Shown: one piece after another, positions 1-7,676 of the stretch
Numbering within the stretch: position 1 is the first letter of the stretch
Layout: every line of letters begins with the position of its first letter
DNA from: Burkholderiaceae bacterium
GTDB taxonomy: Bacteria > Pseudomonadota > Gammaproteobacteria > Burkholderiales > Burkholderiaceae
Assembly: GCA_947371415.1 (NCBI GenBank)
Contig: CANBPJ010000019.1
Location: forward strand, 1 to 19,793
Direction: 5' to 3'
Length of the DNA: 19,793 nt
Program-made: the position numbers and the translations under genes
The notes under the pieces: model-generated
What the model was told of the DNA's origin: nothing
Seen by the model: the letters and a program-made list of their open reading frames with translations, nothing else
Database searches by the model: none

Positions 1-28
1 AATTTCCTAAAAAATTACCCAAAAACAC

Positions 29-57
29 TTGACCCTCTTATTGCGATCCTCTAAAGT
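29..57 (+). promoter_or_regulatory. Putative sigma70 promoter of the dcw operon (Pmra)
   Basis: A -35-like hexamer TTGACC (29-34, five of six consensus bases) is followed after exactly 17 bp by TAAAGT (52-57, four of six bases of TATAAT). This would start transcription near position 64, about 20 nt before the mraZ ATG. It is the only convincing promoter upstream of the 15 co-oriented genes. The downstream MraZ-type boxes begin inside the -10 element, which fits a repressor-controlled promoter. This is pattern matching by eye and the start site is inferred. Confidence 0.6.
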
Positions 58-81
58 GGGAGGAAGTGTGAAAAAGTGGGG
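56..81 (+). promoter_or_regulatory. Putative MraZ operator: three 10-bp-spaced boxes
   Basis: Three direct copies occur in strict 10-bp register: GTGGG (56-60), GTGTG (66-70) and GTGGG (76-80). Read as TGGGN boxes they are TGGGA, TGTGA and TGGGG, each separated by 5 bp. MraZ proteins are known to bind TGGGN repeats separated by 5 bp upstream of their own operon, so this is very likely the autoregulatory site. The first box overlaps the -10 element. The third supplies the G-run (78-81) that is the only ribosome binding site candidate for mraZ. The middle copy deviates at one base. Confidence 0.72.
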
Positions 82-84
82 TAA

Positions 85-516
85 ATGGTGTTTCAAGGTG
101 CGTCAGCTCTCAATTTAGATGCAAAAGGCCGCATGTCTGTGCCGGCAAAGTATCGTGACGCCTTGTTAGTTCAAGGTGAGGGCCGAATTACGCTTACCAA
201 ACACCCTGATGGATGCCTCCTTTTATTTCCCCGCCCTGAGTGGGATACCTTTCGCTCTCGTGTAGCGCAATTGCCAATGGATGCCCATTGGTGGCGCCGA
301 ATTTTTCTGGGAAATGCTGCAGAGGTTGACTTAGACAGCGCCGGAAGAATTTTGGTGAGCCCTGAGTTGCGTTCTGCTGCTGGAATTGAGAAAGAAGTGA
401 TGCTGCTTGGGATGGGTAGTCACTTGGAGTTGTGGGATGCGGCTACTTACGCTGCAAAAGAACAGGCTGCCATTGCGCAAGGTATGCCTGAAGCCCTGAA
501 GCAATTTAATTTTTGA
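85..516 (+). CDS. mraZ: Transcriptional regulator MraZ
   Basis: This 143-residue DNA-binding protein heads the dcw cluster and is known in other bacteria to repress its own operon. Two SpoVT/AbrB-like halves are visible. The first carries D12-A-K-G-R16 followed by SVP; the second carries D84-S-A-G-R88 followed by ILVSPELR. These are the duplicated DxxGR signatures of the family, and the length is typical. The ATG at 85 follows GGGG (78-81) at short spacing, and that G-run is shared with the third putative MraZ box upstream. The gene ends 12 bp before rsmH. Operator boxes at 56-81 support autoregulation. The identity is secure; the regulatory role is inferred from the family. Confidence 0.97.
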   Translation: MVFQGASALNLDAKGRMSVPAKYRDALLVQGEGRITLTKHPDGCLLLFPRPEWDTFRSRVAQLPMDAHWWRRIFLGNAAEVDLDSAGRILVSPELRSAAGIEKEVMLLGMGSHLELWDAATYAAKEQAAIAQGMPEALKQFNF

Positions 517-528
517 TGACGGGGTGCC

Positions 529-1479
529 ATGAACATAACTCATCGCCCAGTGTTACTGGCCGAGGCGGTGACGGCGCTGATCAGTGGCCCACGCATCACC
601 TCCCCAGAAGCATCAAAAAATCTACTCTTGATCGATGGAACGTTTGGGCGCGGTGGTCATACCCAAGCCTTATTAGCCCAACTTCCTTCGAGCGCGCAAA
701 TGATTTCGTTCGACAAGGACTTGGATGCGATCGCAGTCGCGGAAAAAATCAACGATCAACGATTACGCATAGTGCACGACAGTTTCGCGCATATGGATCA
801 GTATGCGGAGCCAGAATCCGTCGATGGCATTTTGTTGGATCTGGGAATCAGCTCTCCACAGGTGGACGAAGCGCATCGCGGCTTTTCATTTCGCAAGGAT
901 GGTCCGCTCGATATGCGGATGAATACGGATCACGGATTGACAGCAGCAGAATGGCTGGAACAGGCATCACAAGAGGACATCACGCGTGTGATTAAGACTT
1001 ATGGTGAGGAACGTTTTGCATTTCAGATCGCTAAAGCTATTGTGGCCAAGCGAGAAGAGGGGCTGTCGCCAAAAACAACTTTGCAATTAGCGAGTTTGGT
1101 GGCCAGCGTGGTTCGTACAAGAGAAGTGGGGCAAGATCCAGCCACTAGAACTTTCCAGGCGCTGCGTATTTTCATCAACCGCGAGTTAGAGGACCTGGAG
1201 TTGGGGCTAAAGGCGGCGCTCAATTTGTTAAAGCCAGGTGCGCGATTGGCAGTAATTAGTTTTCATTCGCTAGAAGATCGGATTGTGAAGCAGTTTTTGC
1301 AGTCACATGCCAAAGTGATAGTGCCACGTGGTTTGCCGGTTCGCGATAGAGACTTGCCGCAATGCGCCTTAGAAATTATTGGACGCGTTAAGCCAAGCGA
1401 GGGGGAGGTTCGTGAAAACCCCCGTGCTCGTTCAGCCATCATGCGTGTTGCGGAAAAACGTGCAGGAGCGATGGGTTGA
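529..1479 (+). CDS. rsmH: 16S rRNA (cytosine(1402)-N(4))-methyltransferase RsmH (MraW)
   Basis: This is the SAM-dependent methyltransferase that modifies C1402 of 16S rRNA in the decoding centre, conserved as the second gene of dcw clusters. The 316-residue protein starts with HRPVLLAEAV and has the SAM-binding loop DGTFGRGGH (residues 36-44). It also has LDLGISSPQVDEAHRGFSF, which holds the family's GISSPQ motif, and VISFHSLEDRIVKQF towards the C-terminus. Length and motifs match full-length family members. The ATG at 529 is preceded by GGGGTG (521-526), a modest ribosome binding site. Its stop codon overlaps the TTG start of ftsL (TTGA). It has no direct part in wall synthesis; it belongs here by conserved gene order. 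Confidence 0.97.
   Translation: MNITHRPVLLAEAVTALISGPRITSPEASKNLLLIDGTFGRGGHTQALLAQLPSSAQMISFDKDLDAIAVAEKINDQRLRIVHDSFAHMDQYAEPESVDGILLDLGISSPQVDEAHRGFSFRKDGPLDMRMNTDHGLTAAEWLEQASQEDITRVIKTYGEERFAFQIAKAIVAKREEGLSPKTTLQLASLVASVVRTREVGQDPATRTFQALRIFINRELEDLELGLKAALNLLKPGARLAVISFHSLEDRIVKQFLQSHAKVIVPRGLPVRDRDLPQCALEIIGRVKPSEGEVRENPRARSAIMRVAEKRAGAMG
1464..1478 (+). promoter_or_regulatory. Ribosome binding site fixing the TTG start of ftsL
   Basis: AGGAG at 1464-1468 lies inside the last codons of rsmH, 7 nt before TTG at 1476-1478. The strong site and good spacing, plus the lack of any other usable start before the membrane segment, decide the ftsL start. The TTGA overlap suggests that translation of ftsL is coupled to termination of rsmH. 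Confidence 0.75.
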
Positions 1480-1742
1480 ATCGCGCCACTCTGACATTGC
1501 TCGTTTTGTTATTAGTCTGCGCGCTATCTTTAGTAGCAGCGCAGCAACGCGCTCGTAAATTATTTATTGCATTAGAGCGTGCGCAAATTGAGGAGCGCAA
1601 GCTTAACCAAGACTGGTTGCGCTTAGAGTATGAACAGCGCAACCTATCTAAGTCTGCGCGGATTCGCGATGTTGCTCGCAATCAGTTGCACATGGTTCCT
1701 ATATCTCCAGAACGTACTTTGTACTTAAAGGAGGCTAGATGA
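1476..1742 (+). CDS. ftsL: Cell division protein FtsL (TTG start)
   Basis: FtsL is a small bitopic membrane protein that joins FtsB and FtsQ in the divisome and helps activate FtsWI. The 88-residue product has a cytoplasmic stub of about 4 residues, one hydrophobic segment (about 5-22, rich in L, V and A), then a charged helix with coiled-coil character (about 26-60), as expected for the family. No ATG or GTG offers an alternative that keeps the membrane segment. The start is therefore TTG at 1476, preceded by AGGAG (1464-1468) at a 7-nt spacing. The TTG overlaps the rsmH stop as TTGA, and the end overlaps ftsI as ATGA. FtsL sequences are poorly conserved, so identity rests on topology plus position. 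Confidence 0.92.
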   Translation: MNRATLTLLVLLLVCALSLVAAQQRARKLFIALERAQIEERKLNQDWLRLEYEQRNLSKSARIRDVARNQLHMVPISPERTLYLKEAR

Positions 1743-3511
1743 GGCCGGTAGGTTTTTCAACTACGCCCAATTTAGTATTGCGTCTGCCAATGTGGCGGTC
1801 ACGCCTCATGCTGTTCATGTTGTTCTTCGTCTTCATGTTGCTACTGATTCGCGCCTTCTGGATCCAAGGTCCAGGAAATGCTTTTTATGAAGCTAAGGGT
1901 GTGCGTGGCACGCAGCGGGAACTAGAGCTTTCTGCATCACGCGGAAAAATATTGGATCGCAATGGTCAAGTCATCGCTACGAGCTTAGAGGCTAAGTCAG
2001 TGATCGCTTATAACGACACCGTTCCAGATGACTTAGCGGCAGACAAGGTTCAAAAGCTGGCGAGCTTATTGCAAATCAGTGAAGCTGAATTAAGGAAAAA
2101 GTTAAAAGAAGAGCGGAAGCAAATTTTCTTAAAGCGTCAGGTTGATCCAGAGGTAGCGCAGCAAATTAAGCAATTGGAAATTCCGGGGATTGGCCTGAAT
2201 AATGAATACCGTCGCTTCTATCCTGAGGGTGAAGCGATGGCGCACGTCGTTGGCTTTACCAATGTAGAAGATCGTGGCCAAGAGGGTATGGAGCTCTCTA
2301 GAGAAAAAGAATTGGCTGGGCATCCAGGCGCACGTCGCGTAGTGGTAGATCGTTTGGGACGCGTAGTGGAAGATGTGGCTATTTTGCAGTTACCTCAAAA
2401 CGGTAAAGATTTGCAACTCTCTATCGATAGCAAGATTCAGTTTCTTGCCTACAACGCTGTAAAGAATGCAGTCGAGCAACACCATGCCAGCGCTGGGGGT
2501 GCTGTGGTGCTAGATACACAGACCGGTGAAATATTAGCCCTAGCGAATTACCCAAGCTATAACCCAAATGATCGCAAGAAGTTAAACGGCGAGCAATTGC
2601 GCAATCGTGTTTTGACTGACACCTTTGAGCCTGGTTCCACGATGAAGCCTTTGACTGTGTCGATTGCCCTAGAGAAGGGTGTTGTAGCGCCAAATACCAA
2701 TATGGTGATTGGTGCTAAATATTTAGTTGGCCCTAAGCCAATTACGGATACTCACCCCTACGGCAACCTCACTGTTGCTCAAATTATTCAAAAATCGAGC
2801 AATATTGGCACTGCCAAAATTGCGATGAATAATCTATCCGCAGAAGAGATGTGGAATTTCTATACTTCTGTTGGTTTGGGTCAAGCCCCAAAGATTGGTT
2901 TTCCTGGCGCAGTGGCAGGCACAGTACATCCATATAAAAAATGGATGCCGACTGATCAGGCGCGTATCGCATTTGGCTACGGTATTTCAGCTTCACTCTT
3001 TCAGGTAGCTCGCGCTTACACCATCTTTGCGCGTGATGGTGATTTAGTGCCGCTAACAATTGAGCGCAGTCCAGACTTTAAGCCTGGTACTCATGTTATC
3101 TCAGCAAAAACAGCGATTGAAATGCGTAGCATGATGGAGTCAGTGACAGAGCCTGGTGGAACAGCCATTAAGGCTCAGGCTGAAGGTTACCGGGTTGGTG
3201 GCAAAACGGGTACTGCACATAAATTAGTGGGCAAGGGCTACGGTAATAAATATCGCGCTTACTTTGCAGGTCTGGCACCAATTAGTGCCCCGCGTATTGT
3301 GGTTGCCGTGATGATTGATGAGCCGACCGGCGGTAGTCACTATGGTGGAGATGTTGCTGCACCCGTGTTCTCCACGATTGTTAGCGAGACCTTGCGCACC
3401 TTGAATGTATTGCCGGATAGTAATGTGAAGCAAATGACGCTTCAGGATGCAAATCCTGCAGTAATTCAGAGTGCCTCAGTAAAAACTCACGCAGCGGTTT
3501 TAAAAAGATGA
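1739..3511 (+). CDS. ftsI: Peptidoglycan D,D-transpeptidase FtsI (PBP3)
   Basis: FtsI is the septum-specific class B penicillin-binding protein, which crosslinks glycan strands made by FtsW. The 590-residue protein has a short cytoplasmic tail, one membrane segment (about 22-42), a non-catalytic pedestal region, and a C-terminal transpeptidase domain. All three active-site motifs are present: S300-T-M-K303 (nucleophile Ser300), S353-S-N355 (SxN) and K489-T-G491. The length is close to the E. coli protein. The ATG at 1739 overlaps the ftsL stop and follows AAAGGAGG (1727-1734), one of the strongest ribosome binding sites in the window, so it may be translated at a higher level than its neighbours. 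It forms an FtsW-FtsI synthase pair with the gene at 9293-10564. Confidence 0.98.
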   Translation: MRPVGFSTTPNLVLRLPMWRSRLMLFMLFFVFMLLLIRAFWIQGPGNAFYEAKGVRGTQRELELSASRGKILDRNGQVIATSLEAKSVIAYNDTVPDDLAADKVQKLASLLQISEAELRKKLKEERKQIFLKRQVDPEVAQQIKQLEIPGIGLNNEYRRFYPEGEAMAHVVGFTNVEDRGQEGMELSREKELAGHPGARRVVVDRLGRVVEDVAILQLPQNGKDLQLSIDSKIQFLAYNAVKNAVEQHHASAGGAVVLDTQTGEILALANYPSYNPNDRKKLNGEQLRNRVLTDTFEPGSTMKPLTVSIALEKGVVAPNTNMVIGAKYLVGPKPITDTHPYGNLTVAQIIQKSSNIGTAKIAMNNLSAEEMWNFYTSVGLGQAPKIGFPGAVAGTVHPYKKWMPTDQARIAFGYGISASLFQVARAYTIFARDGDLVPLTIERSPDFKPGTHVISAKTAIEMRSMMESVTEPGGTAIKAQAEGYRVGGKTGTAHKLVGKGYGNKYRAYFAGLAPISAPRIVVAVMIDEPTGGSHYGGDVAAPVFSTIVSETLRTLNVLPDSNVKQMTLQDANPAVIQSASVKTHAAVLKR

Positions 3512-5061
3512 TGGCGATGGTAAAGATAGAACCCCATCTCTTGATCTCTCATTTACGTGATCTCACTTCTGTAGATGCAAAAGTAAGTGCAGATAGTCGT
3601 CAAATTCAGGCTGGCGATATTTTCTTTGCGTATGCGGTTGGGCACGGCAATGTGCTGCGAGATGGCCGTGATTACATTGCCGCCGCTTTGGCAAATGGTG
3701 CTGCGGCAGTTGTATTTGACCCTGCCGATGGAGTCGCTAACGAATACTTAGATCGGCCACAATGTTTTGCCATTGAGAATTTAGCTACTTTAGCCGGAAA
3801 GCTCTGCGCAGAGTGGTATGACTTCCCAAGCAAAAAACTAAACGTGATTGGTGTTACTGGAACTAATGGTAAGACCAGCATTACCCAGTGGCTATCGCAG
3901 GCTTTAGATGATGCCGGCCATCGGACAGCGGTACTGGGTACATTGGGCACAGGCTTTCCTGGTGCGCTGATTCAGACGGGTTACACCACTCCAGATGCAC
4001 CGCTTTTGCAAACCCAACTAAAGGAATTGCTTGATGCTGGCGCTCAGCACGTGGCTGTAGAAATCTCTTCCCATGCGCTGGACCAAGAGCGTATTTCTGG
4101 GTTGGATGTGCGCACTGCAGTATTTACTAATTTAACCCAAGATCATTTGGACTATCACGGGACTATGGGCGTATACGCTGAAGCAAAGGCAAAATTGTTT
4201 CAGCAGCCCAAGCTTCAAAATGCCATCATTAATTTTGATGACGCATTTGGGCGTGAGCTAGCCATGAAGTTGCTTGCTGCTGGCAGTCTTCAGGTGTGGG
4301 GTTATGCATTAAATAAAGATGCGTTTGCTGGGTTTGAGAAATTCAGCAGTCGTTTGAAGCGGGTTTACCTAGAGGATGCTGTTCTTACATCGGCTGGATA
4401 TCAATCCCAATTGAGTTGTGATGAGCTTGGTTCAAGTGCCGTACAGCTCGCAGTACTCGGTGAATTTAATTTGAGCAATTGCTTGGCGGTCTGGACTGTT
4501 TTATTGGCTCAAGGCTTTAGTCCTGAGGATGCCTCTAAGCGTATGGCAAAGTTGAGCCCTGTTTCTGGTCGCATGGAACTGATTCGCCTGAACAAAACAC
4601 AAAGAACTGAAGGCCCATTGGTTGTTGTTGATTATGCTCATACACCTGATGCCCTCGCTAAAGCATTAAATGCCTTACGCCCTATCGCAAATCAAAGGGG
4701 CGGAAAAGTGTGGTGCGTGTTCGGTTGTGGTGGCGATCGAGATTCGGGTAAGCGACCTCAAATGGGGTGTGTTGCCCAAGAGTTTGCTGATCACATCGTG
4801 CTGACTAGTGACAACCCAAGATCCGAAGATCCAAAGTCCATTATTGCGATGATTCAAGCTGGTATGTCGGCTGATCTAATCAATGTTCAAGTACTGCCTG
4901 ATAGAGCTGCTGCCATTATGGCTGCGGTTCGTCATGCGGATATTAAGGACATCGTTTTGGTTGCTGGTAAGGGGCATGAATCCACCCAAGAAATCAATGG
5001 CAAGAAATTTGATTTTTCTGATCAAGAGCACATACGTCTAGCTGCAGGAGGTGGTGTATGA
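3508..5061 (+). CDS. murE: UDP-MurNAc-L-Ala-D-Glu:meso-diaminopimelate ligase MurE
   Basis: This cytoplasmic ATP-dependent ligase adds the third stem-peptide residue. The 517-residue protein has the N-terminal substrate-binding signature DSRQIQAG (29-36), the Mur ligase ATP loop GTNGKTS (118-124), HLDYHG, and the AEAKAKLF segment that carries the lysine carbamylated in this family. The motif D435-N-P-R438 is the known specificity determinant for meso-diaminopimelate over lysine. It overlaps the ftsI stop (ATGA). Three in-frame ATGs lie at 3508, 3511 and 3517 and none has a convincing Shine-Dalgarno sequence; only the A-rich AAAAAG precedes them. The exact start is uncertain by up to three codons, and translation probably depends on coupling to ftsI. 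Confidence 0.97.
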   Translation: MMAMVKIEPHLLISHLRDLTSVDAKVSADSRQIQAGDIFFAYAVGHGNVLRDGRDYIAAALANGAAAVVFDPADGVANEYLDRPQCFAIENLATLAGKLCAEWYDFPSKKLNVIGVTGTNGKTSITQWLSQALDDAGHRTAVLGTLGTGFPGALIQTGYTTPDAPLLQTQLKELLDAGAQHVAVEISSHALDQERISGLDVRTAVFTNLTQDHLDYHGTMGVYAEAKAKLFQQPKLQNAIINFDDAFGRELAMKLLAAGSLQVWGYALNKDAFAGFEKFSSRLKRVYLEDAVLTSAGYQSQLSCDELGSSAVQLAVLGEFNLSNCLAVWTVLLAQGFSPEDASKRMAKLSPVSGRMELIRLNKTQRTEGPLVVVDYAHTPDALAKALNALRPIANQRGGKVWCVFGCGGDRDSGKRPQMGCVAQEFADHIVLTSDNPRSEDPKSIIAMIQAGMSADLINVQVLPDRAAAIMAAVRHADIKDIVLVAGKGHESTQEINGKKFDFSDQEHIRLAAGGGV

Positions 5062-6506
5062 GTCTGCCCATGACCACCCTTTCTCAAGTGCATGCCATGT
5101 TGCCGGGAAGCAAATTGATTCACGCAAGCAATGAGTCCGCTCAGGCAATCAACATTTCTCATGTGGGTAGTGATAGTCGTCAAATTCAGGCAGGTGAATT
5201 ATTTGTAGCCCTGGCAGGCGAGCATTTTGATGCGCATGATTTCTTGAGTGAGATCACTGCGGCAGGGGCTAGCGCTGCCCTCATTAGCAATAAAGAAAAG
5301 TGCCCTGCTGATGTAGCAGCGGTCTTTGTGGATGACACCAAACAAAGTTTGGGTCAATTAGCTAAGACTTGGCGAACACAGTTTGTTATTCCAGTGGCCT
5401 TGGTCACCGGATCCAATGGTAAGACCACTGTAAAAGAGATGATCGCCTCAATCTTTAAGGCTGCTGCTGGCGAGGAATGTACCTTGGTTACCAAAGGCAA
5501 CCTCAATAACGATATCGGTTTACCTTTAACTTTATTGCGCATGCGTTCGAGTGATCGCTTAGCGGTGATCGAATTGGGTATGAACCATCCTGGCGAAACA
5601 GCAGAGTTGGCCGCTATTGCGCAAGCTAATATTGTCTTGATCAATAATGCTCAGCGTGAACATCAAGAATTTATGGCAACCGTTGAAGCTGTTGCAAAAG
5701 AACATGCGACTGCGTTAAGCGCACTGCCTGAAGACGGCGTTGCAGTATTTCCAGCGGATTCCGAATTTGCAGATGTTTGGCATCAAGCCGCTGCAGGACG
5801 TAGAGTGATTGATTTTGTTTTATCTACCGATGAATCTCTGGTCAAGGCTTCGGTAGCCGGTAAGTTGCTCGCCAATGGCAGAGTTGAGATCGCGACAGAG
5901 CTGGGTAAGATTGAGGTTCAACTCAATACTTTAGGTAATCACAACGTCCGTAATGCGCTAGCAGCAAGTGCTGTTGCTTTGGCCGCTGGATTGAGTCTTG
6001 ACAATATTAAAGCTGGCTTAGAGTCCTTTGCCCCAGTAAATGGGCGCATGCAAGCAAAGTCTTTAAATCCCCATTGCACGCTGATCGACGATAGCTATAA
6101 CGCCAACCCAGACTCTGTAAGAGCCGCTATTGATGCACTCAAGCAGTCTGGAAACGCCTCTTGGTTGGTTTTAGGTGATATGGGTGAAGTAGGAAATCAA
6201 GGGCCGGCATTTCATGAGGAAGTTGGTGCCTATGCTGCGGAGCAGGGTATTTCCAAGCTATTTGCTCTTGGAGAGCAATGCAAGTTTGCAGTGCAAGGCT
6301 TTGATAAGTCGCAAAAAACTCAGGTCACTGGAAGCGCTGCACATTTCACAACTTTGGATCAATTACTTGAAGAGCTCAATGTGGCCCTAGCAAATCACGA
6401 ATCCAACAAACAGATGCATTTAGATATTTTGGTTAAGGGATCCCGTTTTATGCGCATGGAGCGTGTGGTTCAAGCCTTGCTAGAGGAGGCTAAAACATGC
6501 TCTTGA
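5058..6506 (+). CDS. murF: UDP-MurNAc-tripeptide:D-Ala-D-Ala ligase MurF
   Basis: MurF attaches the D-Ala-D-Ala dipeptide made by Ddl, giving UDP-MurNAc-pentapeptide, the last soluble precursor. The 482-residue protein has DSRQIQAGELF (39-49) in the N-terminal domain, the ATP loop GSNGKTT (118-124), ELGMNHPGE, the family's NNAQREH segment and DDSYNANPDS in the C-terminal half. The ATG at 5058 overlaps the murE stop (ATGA) and is served by AGGAGG (5046-5051) at a 6-nt spacing. The start region shares a 20-base identical stretch with murE. The 3' end overlaps mraY by 10 bases. The motif set is complete and the length is typical. Confidence 0.97.
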   Translation: MSLPMTTLSQVHAMLPGSKLIHASNESAQAINISHVGSDSRQIQAGELFVALAGEHFDAHDFLSEITAAGASAALISNKEKCPADVAAVFVDDTKQSLGQLAKTWRTQFVIPVALVTGSNGKTTVKEMIASIFKAAAGEECTLVTKGNLNNDIGLPLTLLRMRSSDRLAVIELGMNHPGETAELAAIAQANIVLINNAQREHQEFMATVEAVAKEHATALSALPEDGVAVFPADSEFADVWHQAAAGRRVIDFVLSTDESLVKASVAGKLLANGRVEIATELGKIEVQLNTLGNHNVRNALAASAVALAAGLSLDNIKAGLESFAPVNGRMQAKSLNPHCTLIDDSYNANPDSVRAAIDALKQSGNASWLVLGDMGEVGNQGPAFHEEVGAYAAEQGISKLFALGEQCKFAVQGFDKSQKTQVTGSAAHFTTLDQLLEELNVALANHESNKQMHLDILVKGSRFMRMERVVQALLEEAKTCS

Positions 6507-7666
6507 TATTGGCCCAATGGCTACAGGATGACTTTGGGTTTTTCCGGGTCTTTAACTACATCACCTTTAGAGCTGTGATGGCGACCGTGACCGCTCTTTT
6601 AATTGGTTTGGCTGCCGGTCCATGGGTGATTCGCAAGTTGACTGCATTGAAGATGGGTCAAGCAGTGCGTACTGATGGTCCACAATCCCATTTAGTGAAA
6701 TCAGGTACTCCCACGATGGGCGGTGTATTGATTCTTTTGGGTATTTTTATTTCTTGCATGCTATGGGCAGATTTGAGCAATCGGTTTATCTGGATTGTGA
6801 TGATCGTTACTTTTGGATTTGGCGCGGTCGGCTGGGTAGATGACTACCGCAAAGTAGCTCGTAAAGATCCCAAGGGTATGGCTTCGAGAGAAAAGTTCTT
6901 TTGGCAAACCTTGATTGGTTTATTCGCTGCCATCTATTTAGCGTTTTCCGTATCGGAAGTGAATAACTTGAAGGTATTGCAGTTGTTCTTCGATTGGCTC
7001 AAGAGTGGCTTCGCTTTGGATTTGCCTGCAAAGTCAAATTTGCTGATTCCATTCATGAAAGAGATCAGCTATCCGCTAGGTGTAATGGGCTTCATCATCC
7101 TCAGTTACTTAGTCATTGTTGGTAGCAGTAATGCGGTGAATTTGACGGATGGCTTGGATGGCTTGGTGATCATGCCTGTGATTTTGGTTGGCGCAGCACT
7201 GGGCGCATTTGCTTACGTCATGGGTAATGCGATTTACGCTAAGTACTTATTGTTTCCTTATATCCCCGGTGCTGGTGAACTCATGATTTTCTGCGGAGCC
7301 ATGGGCGGAGCAGGACTGGCATTCCTTTGGTACAACACACATCCCGCCCAAGTATTTATGGGTGATGTTGGTGCGCTTGCATTGGGTGGTGCACTTGGAA
7401 CTATCGCCGTCATTGTCCGGCAAGAAATTGTGCTCTTTGTTATGGGTGGAATTTTCGTGGCAGAAACAGTCTCGGTGATGCTACAAGTCTTCTGGTTCAA
7501 ATTTACTAAGAAGCGTTTTGGTGAAGGGCGTCGTATTTTTAGAATGGCGCCACTTCATCACCATTTTGAATTAGGTGGTTGGCGCGAGACACAAGTAGTG
7601 GTTCGCTTCTGGATCATCACCATTTTATTAGTCCTCATTGGCCTCTCCAGCCTGAAATTACGGTAA
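6497..7666 (+). CDS. mraY: Phospho-MurNAc-pentapeptide transferase MraY
   Basis: MraY is an integral inner-membrane enzyme that transfers phospho-MurNAc-pentapeptide from UDP to undecaprenyl phosphate, forming lipid I. The 389-residue sequence is strongly hydrophobic with about ten predicted membrane segments. Expected catalytic features are present: D115-D116 in GWVDDYRKV, NLTDGLDGL (215-223), FMGDVGALALGG with D290, and H354-H-H356 in the last cytoplasmic loop. The ATG at 6497 overlaps murF by 10 bases and follows GAGGAGG (6483-6489). The loop at about 155-180 (NNLKVLQLFFDWLKSG) is longer than in E. coli as I remember it, which may be a lineage trait. The next gene, murD, follows after 10 bp. 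Confidence 0.98.
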   Translation: MLLILAQWLQDDFGFFRVFNYITFRAVMATVTALLIGLAAGPWVIRKLTALKMGQAVRTDGPQSHLVKSGTPTMGGVLILLGIFISCMLWADLSNRFIWIVMIVTFGFGAVGWVDDYRKVARKDPKGMASREKFFWQTLIGLFAAIYLAFSVSEVNNLKVLQLFFDWLKSGFALDLPAKSNLLIPFMKEISYPLGVMGFIILSYLVIVGSSNAVNLTDGLDGLVIMPVILVGAALGAFAYVMGNAIYAKYLLFPYIPGAGELMIFCGAMGGAGLAFLWYNTHPAQVFMGDVGALALGGALGTIAVIVRQEIVLFVMGGIFVAETVSVMLQVFWFKFTKKRFGEGRRIFRMAPLHHHFELGGWRETQVVVRFWIITILLVLIGLSSLKLR

Positions 7667-7676
7667 GCCAAAGAAT

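Noticed and set aside
1..28. Possible end of an upstream gene
   Set aside because: The AT-rich 28 bases show no convincing coding signal or RNA feature; too short to judge.
513..995. 160-residue + strand reading frame overlapping rsmH
   Set aside because: It lies in another frame inside a gene with intact RsmH motifs and shows no recognisable domain.
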